Source of the DNA: Capniomyces stellatus
Lineage: Eukaryota; Kickxellomycota; Harpellomycetes; Harpellales; Legeriomycetaceae
NCBI GenBank assembly: GCA_001661515.1
Contig: LUVW01000028.1
Coordinates: 100,994-164,993 of the forward strand
Reading direction: 5' to 3'
DNA: 64,000 nucleotides
The position numbers were made by a program, and so were the translations under genes. A model generated the notes under the pieces. It was not told where the DNA came from. It did not search any database and saw only the letters and a program-made list of their open reading frames with translations. This document shows, piece by piece, positions 13,661 through 26,289 of this stretch (position 1 is its first letter; each line of letters begins with the position of its first letter).

Positions 13661-14614
13661 TTACTTTTCACCCAATTTAATCCGATGTTCTTCGTTTGAC
13701 CAAGTAAATAGTTCATAAAGGGTTGATCCCAAAAGTCCGCCGAGTATTGGAGCACCGATAGTTGTGATGAGACAGACCATGGTATCCTGGATGATTTGGA
13801 GTTTTCCAAATGCAGCAAGGCTAAATAGCCTGAAGCTGAGATCTAGTGCTGGATTAAAGTAGCCACCATTACTAGCCAAGCCAAAGGCCAGCTTGCAAGC
13901 AAAATAAGACAGGCCAATGGCTAGAGGGGCAGACCTACGGGACGATACGTTTTTGATGTCGGTGATAGCGAATACGCTTAGGACAAAGATGGCGGATCCC
14001 ATCATTTCAGCAAAGAAGGTGTGTATGATTTCGGAGGTTGTGATTGCGGAGAATTTGGTTGATGCGGGGTTGTCTGAAAGGGCAAGATTGGCAAGGATAG
14101 AGAGGAAGTTTCCAGGGAATCCGACAAAGTCTTTTAAAAAGTTGTTGTTGACGTATATGGAGTTGGGGTTGTTGGGGTTTGAGGAGGAAGGGAATGCGTT
14201 TAGGATGGGTTGGGAGGAGACGGAGGTGTTGTGGTTGATTGCAATTTGTTGGTTGATTGAGGGGAGGTAAATGTAATAGATTAGGTAGCAGGCGGAGAAG
14301 CTGGCGATGATCTGGGCAATGATGTAAAAGAAGCACCTGAAGAATCTGAATTTTCTAAAGACAAAGAAGCTGAAGGTTACGGCGGGGTTCAGGTGGCCGC
14401 CAGAAATGCCGCCAGAGACAAAGACGCCGAGAACGAGGCCTAGGCCCCAGCCCAAACTGACGATGAAGAAGGAAAATGATGTTGTTACTGAGCTGGTGAA
14501 TTGCTGGAACATGACGCCAAGACCTAGAAACACAAACGTGAACATTCCGACAAACTCGGCTATGAATGGAGCTAGCACGAATGTTTTTTCTTTGAATGAT
14601 TTTAGGATAGCCAT
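13661..14614 (-). CDS. Aquaporin / aquaglyceroporin family channel
   Basis: Intronless, 317 residues, with six hydrophobic segments and two re-entrant NPA loops. Loop B is SGGHLNPAVTF (NPA at residues 76-78) and loop E is GGYFNPALDLS (NPA at 254-256). An Asp two residues after the second NPA (D258) is a mark of glycerol-conducting members. The residue right after the second NPA is normally the Arg of the aromatic/arginine filter; here it is Leu257, which should alter selectivity. An insertion of about 60 Asn/Ser/Pro-rich residues (118-180) sits between the third and fourth membrane segments, much longer than in bacterial GlpF. Plasma or organelle membrane location is inferred. The family is certain, the solute is not. 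Confidence 0.92.
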   Translation of the reverse strand: MAILKSFKEKTFVLAPFIAEFVGMFTFVFLGLGVMFQQFTSSVTTSFSFFIVSLGWGLGLVLGVFVSGGISGGHLNPAVTFSFFVFRKFRFFRCFFYIIAQIIASFSACYLIYYIYLPSINQQIAINHNTSVSSQPILNAFPSSSNPNNPNSIYVNNNFLKDFVGFPGNFLSILANLALSDNPASTKFSAITTSEIIHTFFAEMMGSAIFVLSVFAITDIKNVSSRRSAPLAIGLSYFACKLAFGLASNGGYFNPALDLSFRLFSLAAFGKLQIIQDTMVCLITTIGAPILGGLLGSTLYELFTWSNEEHRIKLGEK

Positions 14615-15747
14615 TTCGAGTTTTTATTTCTGATGTATCGGTGTTGTTGTTGTTGGTTCTGCTTATCTATTTAGTGTGCTGCTGCTTTTTTTTTAAAAAA
14701 ATAAAAGTAATCTTGATTTTGTTTTTGATTGCGTTGGTATAAATTCGATCGAGTAGTACAATCGAGTGCGTGGCTTTTGACGGGTGATGGTCGTTTGTAA
14801 AGTAGTTGGGGGTGGATAGTGGAGTGTAGTGATAATAAAGGGTATATAGGATGAATGATACTTTGATATCAATAGTTTGTAAATGTTGGCAAATTTTTAA
14901 AAAAAGGGGAAAGGGGGTGATATACTGAAATGAAGGAAAGGAAAGAGAGAGTAAGGGGAGGTAAATTGGTCGAGTTATTGAGAGTGATTTTTCGTTTTTT
15001 AGGTTTAGGATTGATGAGGTTGTTTTCACATTGTTGCTTTTATAGCTTGTATTAAATGCAAAGCTAAATAAACATGTATAAATGTAAAAGTCGAGACCAA
15101 ATTAATATAAATGTAGTTGGTTCAACAGTTAGTAATGGTAATATAAATGGTGAAAAGTATTAACATTTGGCAACAATTATTTCAATCTAATTTAGTTTTG
15201 ATTTTTAATTTAATTATTTTTTTCCTGCCGATCAACTTTGTAATAAAATTCTATTTGGTTGGAATTTAGAGTTAATTGGTTTTGGTAATTAAAGTTTTGT
15301 AAATTAAAGTGGAAGAAAAAGAAGAAAGAAAAAGAAAGAAACAGTAAAGCGAAGATCGATTTTTTAGCTAATAAGAGGGTATACAAAAGAAATTAAAGTT
15401 TTTAGAACGAATATAACGTTTTTGAGGTATAAAACGTAAAACATAAAACTGGGTAACTTTGGAAATGTACACAATCAAGAAAGTAAATAATCAAGTTGAT
15501 TACAAGATTTTATTCGAGTTCTAGACTTTTTCAAATGAATAATGATGTGTTTATCAATAAAATAGGAATTAAAATTGGATTATTAAAAGTCTAATAGCAT
15601 TGCAATATTTTTAAAAAATAAAATAAGCGAATAGAAGAAAAGTTAGGTTTTTTTTAAAAAAAAAGACAGGGCAGAAAAGAGAGAAGATGAATCAATAAGG
15701 ATGTTGTTCATTTATGCAAAGTACATGATGAAATAGGCGTTTTTTGG
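14615..15747. other. Intergenic region between two minus-strand genes
   Basis: About 1.1 kb of AT-rich sequence. It should contain the promoter of the channel gene (right after 14614) and the 3' end of the Rod gene (before 15748). A 120-codon minus-strand open frame at 14667-15029 has no recognisable domain and a composition like translated AT-rich spacer. I see no gene. Confidence 0.5.
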
Positions 15748-18700
15748 TTACAAGTTATCTTTGTACTTTTCAACCAAACATTTGACTTTTGGACATAGGG
15801 GGCCAGTAAGCAGTTTTCTTTTAACGTAGAGAGTAGCAAGACAGAATTGCAAATTAGAGCCTGAGTGTGGAGGTTGGCGGTTGTTGTTGTGGGTGTGGTT
15901 GGGGGTATGGGAGTTGGGGTTTGGAGAGAGGTTGTTGAATAGTAGTGCAGTGAAGCTGTGAATAATCAAGACCTGTTCAAACAAGTCGTGGGTTTCAATG
16001 ATTGAAAAAACAAAGTCGAGAGAGTTTGAGGATGGAATGGAGTTAAATGGGGTTGATTGTTTGTGCAATTTGGAGTTGGATGGTTGGGACAAGAATGGAT
16101 CTAAAGAGGTTGTTTGGTTGGGAGTATTGAGTTCAGAATAGGAGTCGTGATTGCAAATAAGGTAGTTTAGCAAGGTTGAGTCGTTTTGGTTGAAGTTTAG
16201 CCAAACCAAAACCAATTGGACAAACTTGGAGAAACTGGATGGTTGATTGGTTGAAGTGGCCAAAACTGACTGTGCTGTGGCAAAGTGGTCCGAGAACAGT
16301 TTGAGCGTGGCGGGGTTTGTTTTGAGCAAGGGGAAAATATCCAAAAGCTTCAAAGCAACCGCGGTGGTGTAGTAAGAATTACCAAGAGATTTAGTGCATT
16401 GGTCCAGCGTGATGGGTGAATTGGAACTAATTGGCGCTTGGAGTTGAGAAGGTAAGTTTTTAAGAAGCAGTGAAATTATAGAGTTGAAATTAGTAGTGCT
16501 GAGAAGCCTTGATTCGGCAATGTGGCGAAACAATAGTTCAAACGCGGTTACAGTATCATCAAGCAAGCGAACAGTTTCAGAAACAGAGCTTGAAAGATCT
16601 ACATTCTTGCTAGAACCAGAAGCCGAGACTTGCTTAGCTAGACAGCTCAGTTTTTTGGTATAGAACGCGGACGCGGCAAATAAGGCGGAAATGTAGGTTT
16701 GTATTGACTGGTTGTGGAGATGAACAATCAAAACACTCCAGTCCAGAGCCAGATCAGAGTCACCACGATTGTTTTGTTTGCTGATGTTTTGGTTGGTCGA
16801 GGTGGTGGTTTTGGATACGTTGGCTAGTAGATCAGAGTTTGACAGAGAATCAATAGATTCTTTTACAAACCGAGCAACAGCCAAATTGAACAGGATAAAT
16901 TCATCAGAATCAGAACTATAATCAGAATCAGAACTATACTCCAAGTTAAAGTCAGAGTCAGGATTGTATGTGGATGGATTAGAGTTTAGCAGGGCGTTGA
17001 ATGCATTTGTAAAGTACGCGTATACTTCATTTTCATTTTCAGATTCGTTTTCAGTTTCAGATTCATTATCAGGTTCAATTTCAATTCCAGATCCAATTTC
17101 AGTTTCAATTTCATTTTTGGTTTGGTTTCCTGTACTGGTAATGTGTTGTTTGTGGGAGGAAAAGTAGTGGTAATTGGAGAGAGTTTTGATGATAAAGATA
17201 TTGGTGTTGGTATTGCGAATGGAGGCAGAGTCGATTGGTGGGGAATTTGGGTTGGGAGGCTGGTAGTTTAATGAGGTTATGCGAGTGTTGATGATGAGAG
17301 ATCTGCAGAGAGCGACTTTATTGATGGCATGAAAGTCGGGGTATGAGATGGGGTGGCCAATAAACTCAAGGTCGTTTAGTGAAGAGATTGAGCGTTTGTA
17401 GTTGATTAGTGCGGTAACAAGTGAGGTTTTGGAGATGGTTTGGTGGTCAACGAGACGTAACAGAATGTGGATGCCTCTGACTAATTGAAGTTTTGTAGGT
17501 TCAGTTGGTTTTTTCGAGTTGCCAAAAACAGATATTTTCATGAGGTCAGGGTCTTTTCTAGCAAACCGAACTAGCAGGTTTGTTATCTGAGATTTGTCGT
17601 ACGGGTACAGCATAAACTCAACCAATTTGCACACCTTGTTCTCATTACTGCTTTCGTGCCTCAGCTCGTTCTCCATCGCTACTGATGGCAAAACCAGCCC
17701 TGATCCACCCAGCTTGACTGGACTTGTCAACAGCGCCAAAACCTTTCTTGTCCGAATTGCACACACCTCCACGCCATAATACCTCGAAACCGTGTCAATA
17801 ATGTTGTGCAAGTCATGTCCTACCCTCATATCGCCCACAAAGTCGTCGTACAGCATCCTGATTCCTTGCTCAATCTCTCCACTCCTGAACAGGCCCATGT
17901 ACTTTTCAACACCAAAGTCAACACTACTTGCTTCAAAGTCAAGACTTGAACCTAACAAGTGTTCGGTTTGTGCATCAGCCAAACATTTGGTGTACTCGGC
18001 AACAAGACGTTCAACAGCAGTCCCAGCCAGCTCCTTTTGCTGCTCGTTCAAAGTTCTGCTCATTAGTGTTGTGACCCGGTACTTGCGCAGCCTATTAATG
18101 GCGTATCTCAACGACTCGTTCTTGTTGGTTCCGATTGGGTAGCTCTCGCTTGCGTCCTTGCAAGCATAGATTTCAACCATTGGATCTGAAACTAATGAAA
18201 GAATCGGCTTGATTCTTGCAAAGTCCGACTGTCCAGTTGCCCCGACAGTCTGCGTTCTGCTGTCCATGTCCACGTGTTTGCTGATCAGCCTTACCACAAA
18301 GCTATCCAAACTCGTTCCAAGCGGTCCTGCAAGCTGTCCCAGCATCAACACGTTTTCCGAGGTTAGTTCCGGCACCACCAGGTCCCAAGGGTCAACTCGT
18401 GTTTTTTCAGTCGGATCTCCTGTTTCTTGCAAGTCACTAGTGCTATTGGTCAACCTGCCAACATCAAACAGTCCGTGTAGTGGCAAATTGGTTCTGGATT
18501 GTGGAAACTCTGTACTCAAGAACTCGTACAGTCTTGACATATCTTTATTATTCTCTCCATCAACACCAACACCAACACCTCGCAGCCTATCAAACTCGGA
18601 TACTGAGCTGTTGAATCCAGATTGGTGCATATTCTTGATACCAAACCTATCTAGAATTTCTGGTTTGCTGAATACTAATGTATACTTTGCACAAGCCAAA

Positions 18701-21700
18701 AGTTCGGCTAAAGTTGGCGGGTTTATCCGGGAATACGAGGAAATAAAGCCAGCAATACTCTTGGCCTTGTTTGCAATTGCGAGTTTGTTGTTCAGAGTTT
18801 CAATGTGGTTTGAGAGTTTGTTTCGTTTCAAAATTCCCGACTCGCTGGGCTGATTTAAAGGAATTTTGGTCATGTGTTCCAGAGTATTGATGTACTGGTT
18901 TAGAACCACCATTATGGTTTCGTGGTCATACGGTGACACCACAAACTTCCAATTATTGCTACCCACCTCCAAATCTTTTACTTCAGTATTGCAGTTGGCA
19001 CCCAGGAGTGACTCAAAGCAGCCCAGAAACCGTAATGGCTGGATATCAAAGCTTTTGCTTGCCATCAATACCGACTTTGTTTCAGGAGAAATACTCTTAC
19101 TCCTCACTACAATCACCATATAATCAAGTACCACTCGGTCCTCAGGAACGTTAAAGTCTCTGGCAAATTGCAGTCCCAGATCCAGCCCCAAATCCAGCCC
19201 ACCATCGCCGCTTTTCTTGTCCATTTTGTCAAGAATCTGGTAAACAATGTGCTCAACCGATCTAAAGTCTTTCAAATCGTACGCAGCCTTAAGCTTAACA
19301 ACATCAGTCTCAACACCAACTTCCTTCAGTCTCAAACTCCAATTGCTAACTCTTGCTATCATTTCGCAGCTGGTTTTCAGCTGTCTTTGCTGCCACAGAT
19401 TGGCTATTTCCTTTCCGACTTGAGAAAGGCTGTTTAGTCTCAGTCCTTTGTTATATGACTTGTTCATTTCCCTTTGCAAAACACTAAATCCTTTGCTTAG
19501 TGGTAGTGACGTCATACACGACAAAACATACTCTGCATCCATTTCCACATTTCCAAATTGCTGTCCAAATCCACAACTCTTGCGTTCCTTCAGTTCGTTA
19601 ACTAGGCTTTTGCTCACCTCAAACTGAAGCTCTACTCTCTTGTTCAACGTACTCAGCTTTTTCCAACCACCAACCAAATCCTCTCCCCACTGCCCAACTG
19701 CTGCAAACTCGAACACCTCAGAATTTATATCTGTCTCCAAGTCTTCTTTCTTTCCTACTTTCCCGCCACCACCACTTCCTCCAATTTTCCACCCGCTGGT
19801 CAAATCCCCCAAACTTCTCGAGCTGCTTTTCAAACTACTTTTCAATAACGGGTCCTGGTCAAGCAAGTACCTATCAAGTAATTTTCCATCAGCTGTGTTG
19901 CTGTTCAAGTGCAAATTTATTCTCATTTTCAGCTCTACACAAAGGCTGGTTATCCGTTGCGACAAGTCATGATGTTTGTATTGATCCATCAATCTCCTCA
20001 ATTCCACGCCTTCCTCAACTCCACCGCCATTTACTAGCAACAGTTTAACCATCCTGCAAAACAACCCAATGGTTTTCCTGCTCTCCAAAACCAGTCCCTG
20101 ATCGCTATGAATACCCGAAAAAAGCCCCGCAAACATACTTGTTCTTGAATAAACCGCCCCACTAACACCACTACCACCACTAACCTCAATTTGACCATCC
20201 TCCAAACTTTTATTTTGTCCATTTTTACTTGCACTTGATGGTCCAGGGTCATTGAATTCAGCCTCTTGATCACCCAGTGTTCCAATGTTGCTTCCAAGCT
20301 GAGTCACCACTTCTTCAAACTCTCCTGAGCTAGTAACATTAACAACATCGCCAAGTAACACCCATACCTGGTAATACGCCGCAAAGCTGTCTCTTAATCC
20401 CGAGTCTCCCGCAACACATGCAAGTCTTGTGCCAGTTCCAGCCAGTTCAATCAACCTTCTGATTCTGAGTTTTGCTGCTTTTGGCGACTCTTTTTCCACC
20501 CAATCATTCACCACTATCTCATATTTACTTTTTTCTTTACTCTTCCCAACCCCATACTTTTCAATTCCACTTTTACACCTGTACAGCAAATCAGTAACTC
20601 CAACAACAAATCTCCAAACCACAATCGCTGCTTTTAACTTTCCAACTTCAACTCCCACTCTGACTCTAGTTTTTCCATTTACAAAATCAGGCGCTGTGCT
20701 AGAAATATCTTTAAATTGTTTGTTTAATTCATCATTAGTCGTCAAATCACTGAATTTACTCTTGACTCCTTGACTCTCAAAACTCAATTTGGTGCCAAAC
20801 TTGACACTGTTTCTATTTGGTTTGTACTCGGTTTTGATTGCCAGTTGACAGATTTCAGCACCAAATGCAAATTCTTCTGGGCTAGAAGGATCCAGGTTGT
20901 TCAGCACCATCAGATCGGTTTTGTAGCAGTCGGTGTTGTCTACTTGCCCACAAATCAGACCAAAAATAGTATGCAGAAAATTCAGCTTTTGCCTGTTTGT
21001 GTTTAATGCGCTGTTACTTATTCCTTTTTTGTTCAAAACAAATCCGATTATTTTGCTACAAGCACCAGACTCTGCCAAGTTTGCATGGTTCAAATCCGCC
21101 GGCCTTATTATCTCTATTTCATCATTGCTTAACCCACCAGCGCTGCTGCTCCTTCTACCGCAATCAAGCATCATTTCAATTGCCCTGAGCATCCCAAGTT
21201 TAGAGTTTACGTACTCAATACTTAATTGGATCCTCAGCAACTCTTCACTGTGTCTGATGTCAGGACAAACACCAGTATCGCACACCTTTTCTTTTGCAAC
21301 TCTGATGTACGACTCGTACAGCACAATAAATAACTTTACATACTTGCAGTATTCAGTCACTGAACCAGAGCCGCTTCCTGTAGCCAGAATCTCCATACTA
21401 TCGAGCTCAGCCTCAATCCAACACCCAACGCTTTTCAACACCGAAAATATCACTTCAAAATGGTCAGACTTGGATTCTGGTTTCCCGCCGCCCAACCTGT
21501 CCTCATAGGCATAGACTATACCCAAAATTCTAGATACCAACTTGTAATCCCCAACACACACCAGCCTTTCAATTCTCAAACTGTACGCCATCTCTCTGCT
21601 CAGATTATGGTACGCCTCTACAACCATCAGTGCATCCTCGAGCACCAAATCTCTATCATCCCCACCACTAGTATTCCCACCACTAGTATTCCCACTACTA

Positions 21701-24700
21701 GTATTCCCACTACTCAAATTCTCATTATTGATATTCCCAATGTTTACGTACTGTTGTCCAATTGCTACTTTGCTTGGGTGTTGTTTGTGGTTACAAATCC
21801 ACCTGAGAACTGTTTTTGAAACGTTGATATTGGAAACCTCAACACTTGGTTTGTAATTATAGTCTATTCCGTCCAAGTAATCGTGCTCGGTGCTCGAGTA
21901 CACCCTAATTATGGCTTTGATGTTGGCCAATCTCAGGTAGTCCTTGATCTCATCTTCTTTTTCTTTATAATACTTGCTGTCCAACGCGCCCTTTCCCACA
22001 CCCAACCTTATTTTATCCTCATAACTTTTGTTTGCTGTCTCCAGTTGCCCAATAAGTCTTCTAACCAGCCCGTTTAGCCCTTCTGAACATGGTACAGTGC
22101 ACCTTCGCAGCATTTCCAGTGCTATTTCCACAACAAACTTGCTCGGAAACAACGTGTCAATCCTTTCAAGCTCCAAGCACTCGATATAAGCAATCGCTCT
22201 GCTTTCCAAATCCAAATCCAGATCCAAATAATCCGTTTTTATCATTTCAATTACATAATCATAAACTGCTTTATGGCCGTGGATTCTGCTCAGGCCCAAC
22301 TTGCTCTCAACTTCGCTCCGATACTCGTTTTCCGCCAAGTTTCCTGTCACTTTACCAGACATTTCGCCTGCCAACCTACTGATGCAAAGATCAAGATTTG
22401 CGTTGTGCTGGTGTGTGTACGGCACAAACGTTTTGGTGTACACATACAGCACCATTTCAGGAGCCTTGGCTTTATCCAACAATAGCATCGCAACCCCCAT
22501 GGCCCCAATCTCATTATACTCGTTTATACTAAGCTCAACTCCAAGCTCGCTGTTCAAGTGCATCAGATCAACCAGCTGCAGACTCAGCCGAGTTGCCAGG
22601 TAGTAGAAGTGCACACTGCTCACGCGCTCATCAACCATCATCAGTTCGGTGTTGGATGGGCTTGTAGTTTCTGTGCAGTTTTGGTCACCAAACTCGCTAC
22701 TTGGCGTGTCCCCACCTGCCTGTACACACGGGTGCTGGTCAATTAGCAGGACTGTTTTTTGGTTCTCTGTTATTATGCTCACCAGATTGGCCATGGTTTC
22801 TATTTCGTTGAGCTCCAACCCATCTGCAAACAAAGTAGCCATGTCCATGACCCAGCCACACAGCCTGTTCCACTCATCAACCGTATCTACCAGTGGAACA
22901 ACAACCTCAACCACCCACCCAACCAAAAAGCCAACGGGAAACGTGGCTCTCAGCATGCACACACAGTCTACCATGTCGTGTTTCAGGTGCGTATCAGTGT
23001 TTATATGTCTCCTCCAGATATGCCCAACATCACCCAAAACATCCACATCCAAATCCCCCTCACTAGCCCCGCTCATCAAACTTCTAACCGTAGTGTACAA
23101 TTCCGTGTTTCTAAACCTTGTCCACTGCACGTACCCAAACCCATGTGCATTGTAGCTCGACATCAACATAAACGTCCCTAGCTTATACTCAGCCTCGTTG
23201 ATCAGCCCAACACTTCTAGCATCACTCGCCCTTGTTCGCCCATATTGCAAAATACTGCTTGTCAGCTCAAACGTCATGGTGGAAACCTGTACACACATTT
23301 CTGCAACAAAACTGCCATCATTTATCGCCTTACATACCCCACCAAATCTTTCGTAACAGTCAAGTCTGTTTGTTTTCCCATCTCCCCTCTCCACCAACGG
23401 CTCGTTGTGGCTGTTGCGTACTATCGCCTCCAGCAAACCCACATTTGCCTCCTGCGTTTCCATTCCGTTCATTTCCGCATAACGGATCGCCGCTTCAAAC
23501 TCCCCATTTCTCAACATTACCCGCATTCGCTCTGTTGCTGTACTCTGCACCAGCTCTCGGACATAAAGCCTGTCCATCATCCTTGAGTTGCCGCCCTCAA
23601 CAAACACAACCGAATCTGACACTCCGCTTGCCTTGCGCAAGTCCTGCGCCAAAAAGCTGTCTGCCAACACCTCTATACTATAATGCTGCTTGATCTTTGG
23701 CAACAAACTGCAGATCGAAATAACTCTCGAATCCCGAGTTCCTCCATTCCTCTTCCTACTAACCACCACCACCATCACCTGCTCATCACTTTCCCTTCCT
23801 TTTACCCACTCACCGCCCACTTCTCCTCTTTCTTTCCTGCTTGCTGCCCCACTCCCACCACCAAACCCTGAGTGGTACAGCATTGTCATTTCGTCAACTC
23901 CCAAACCCTCATACCTCCTTATCAACACCAACGACCTTGATTCAAACACGTCAATTCCCCCCACATCACTCACCGCCACTATATACTCCGAGCTCGCACT
24001 AATTCCTACCCTTTTATACCCAAAGTCGCTCGTCTCTTTCCCAACCCAACAGTCACATTCTGTCCTTCTCGCCACCTCCTTATTTAAACCCGCTCTCCGC
24101 CTCTTCCACACCGACAACTTTGCCACCCCATCCCCCACAACCACAATGTTCAACTCTCCTTTACTCTCAAAACAAACCATGTCTGCTATACCCTCATCAT
24201 GTCCCACTTTTCCCCTGTTCATTTCAATCTGCTCCTCTTCAACTGCTTTCCAAATACCCGCTATTCTCTCCATATCCCCCTCACTAATCGCTAAATCCAA
24301 CCCCCCAAAGTCCAGCTTTGAATACCTAAACATCGTCTGCTGCCTTCTTGATCCAATTATCACCACTAGCTCCTCTGTGCCGCCCCCCATCTCTCCAAAT
24401 TTTAGCCCAACAAATCCAACACCCTCATACCCAACTTGGTCCACCTGCCCTGCCTCTCTTCTTTTTCTCCCTAAATTCTCGCTGAATATCACTTCCCGCG
24501 TTGATGTATGCACCACATAAAGCTCCCCACTTTCGTCTCCATACGCCATAAACTTCAAACATGAACTAAACCCAAGCACTTGCAAGTTATACTCTATCCC
24601 AATTATAATTATTAAAAAAAAAAAAAAATCAACTCCAACACCTATCCTTCGTATTCCATATTTTAAGCCCAACCCTCTTCTCTCTCACTTTTAATAGTTC

Positions 24701-25635
24701 AAACCTTACTACTATACTATCAATGTCTCTCGCTTACCGCTTGCCACAGTTAGTTTGTGATTTCCATCAATTGTCGATAACACAAACATCTTCTTTCCTA
24801 TCCCTACCACCACCTCACTCTCTGTTAATATCGGGATACATTTGGCTACCGTCTCCGTCTTATCCCCAATATCTTTATACACCGGTTCTTTATCTTCCCC
24901 CACTTCAACACCTCTCTTTATTTCTCCTAACGTTCTTAGCTCAAAAATACCCATATTTCCGCTGTTTTCTAACTTTGAAAACAACCCCTCCTTACTCCTG
25001 AATTCTGTTTCCACACCGTCTTCCAACTCGTTTATACTTTCTAAAACATCTTGCACACTCCTTTCCCCAAGCCGAACCTTTCCATCCAGCACTTGACTTG
25101 GTGTATATTCCCATTCACAATCAGACACTATGCTCGTGTCCAAACTCGTATCTAAATTAGTGACCAACTCGCTTTTATCCAACTCTTTGCATTCTCCAAC
25201 TTTTGCTTTTTTATACTCCCTTCCCGCATTACCAGCCAACATTTCTTCCTCGTCTTCCTCGCCTTCACTCATTCTCTCTCGTTTTGCTTCACAACTCTCG
25301 TTTCCAGAATTTTCGCTTTCATTTAGGTTTATATCTACATTTTGGTCTCCCCACAACAACTCAATCTCACCACCTCTTCCTGTCTCACATTTGTTCGAAT
25401 TCGAATTTGATTCTATCTCTGTCATTTCAGCTTTCACCTTCTGGAGCTCCGCCAAAACGTCTTCTTTTGCATTTTTGACTTCCAGCAACAATGCACAACT
25501 ATTTACAACAGCCCTCCCGTCTATTTCTGTTCCACTGTGGGTATTTACCTCGTTTAATTCCAAACTACCAGCCACTTTTGTTTCTGTACCAATATCTTCA
25601 TTGTCGTGATTAATCGTTTTTGAAAAATCAGCCAT
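15748..25635 (-). CDS. KNTC1: Rod / KNTC1 homologue, kinetochore RZZ complex subunit
   Basis: Two exons, 25635-24738 and 24593-15748. The donor GTAAGC and acceptor ATAG join phase 1 and rebuild a continuous propeller blade. The product is about 3,247 residues (human KNTC1 is about 2,200). The N-terminal part is a beta-propeller interrupted by a long acidic insert; KFMAYGDESGELYVVHTSTR aligns with the KNTC1 blade containing VGERSGNLHLIH. The alpha-solenoid follows: 'NGEFEAAIRYAEMNGMETQ' (KNTC1 RFAEAESFAIQFGLD), 'LEDALMVVEAYHNLSREMAYS' in part (SLEDALKVAQAFMLSDDE), 'VGKEIANLWQQRQLK' (VGSELASLYQEIEMG), and SPYDHETIMVVLNQY (DPYDYEMIEVVLKVI) in the Rod C-terminal domain. Rod works with Zwilch and ZW10 to recruit Spindly, dynein and Mad1-Mad2 to unattached kinetochores. 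NBAS, a distant relative, fits these C-terminal motifs less well. Several Ser/Asn/Gly-rich inserts explain the extra length. Confidence 0.82.
21655..21719 (-). repeat. In-frame 15-base repeat inside the Rod gene
   Basis: About four copies of a 15-base unit read on the coding strand as Ser-Gly-Gly/Ser-Asn-Thr. They form a Gly/Ser/Asn/Thr linker between solenoid helices. The unit length is a multiple of three, so copy changes keep the frame. Confidence 0.75.
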
Positions 25636-26247
25636 TTCAGTTTACAAATTAACTCACAGTATTAATGACTTGAATATTTAACTAGACCCGACATTAAACA
25701 GTGCGGATATCTATTCTACTACTAATGCATTTATTCATTCAGCTAGTCAAACGCATAAATACTGAAAGAAAGAAAATAAAAAATAAAATGAATACAATAC
25801 AATACAGTACAGTTCAGTACAATTAAATACAATATATGCTTTGGCACTTGACTTTAGAAACAAAAAAAAAAAAGTACGACAACCTTAATTTCTTATTGGG
25901 TAAATAATTAATTTTGAAAAGTAAACAAATTTAGCGAATAATAATCCATCCTGAAAAACTTTCAAACTCGACTGATACCTTATTTTAAATTAGCGACATC
26001 ACTGACAACCAATTTAACAATAACTCGGAAAATTATTTTCGTGTTGTAACCACTTCATCGGCGATTTATCGTACTTGCTTTCGACTAACCCCAGCACGTT
26101 ACGTTTACTTGCAAGTTTTCAAGTTTAAAAATGACAATTTGGCCTAGTAAAGCATTAACTTTCAAAGTTTGCTTTGATAGAATAAATTAAATGGGTAGCA
26201 TGATATGGCCAAAAATGTGAACTTGGCCATAGCCCACTATACTTTGA

Positions 26248-26289
26248 CAACTACAACTACAACTACAACTACAACTACAACTACAACTA
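26248..26289. repeat. Hexanucleotide microsatellite (CAACTA)7
   Basis: Seven uninterrupted copies of CAACTA in non-coding DNA. It is a simple tandem repeat with no associated gene signal. Confidence 0.9.

Noticed and set aside
23690..24520. 276-codon plus-strand frame
   Set aside because: Antisense to the Rod propeller; Ser/Pro/Thr-rich because of the C-rich strand.
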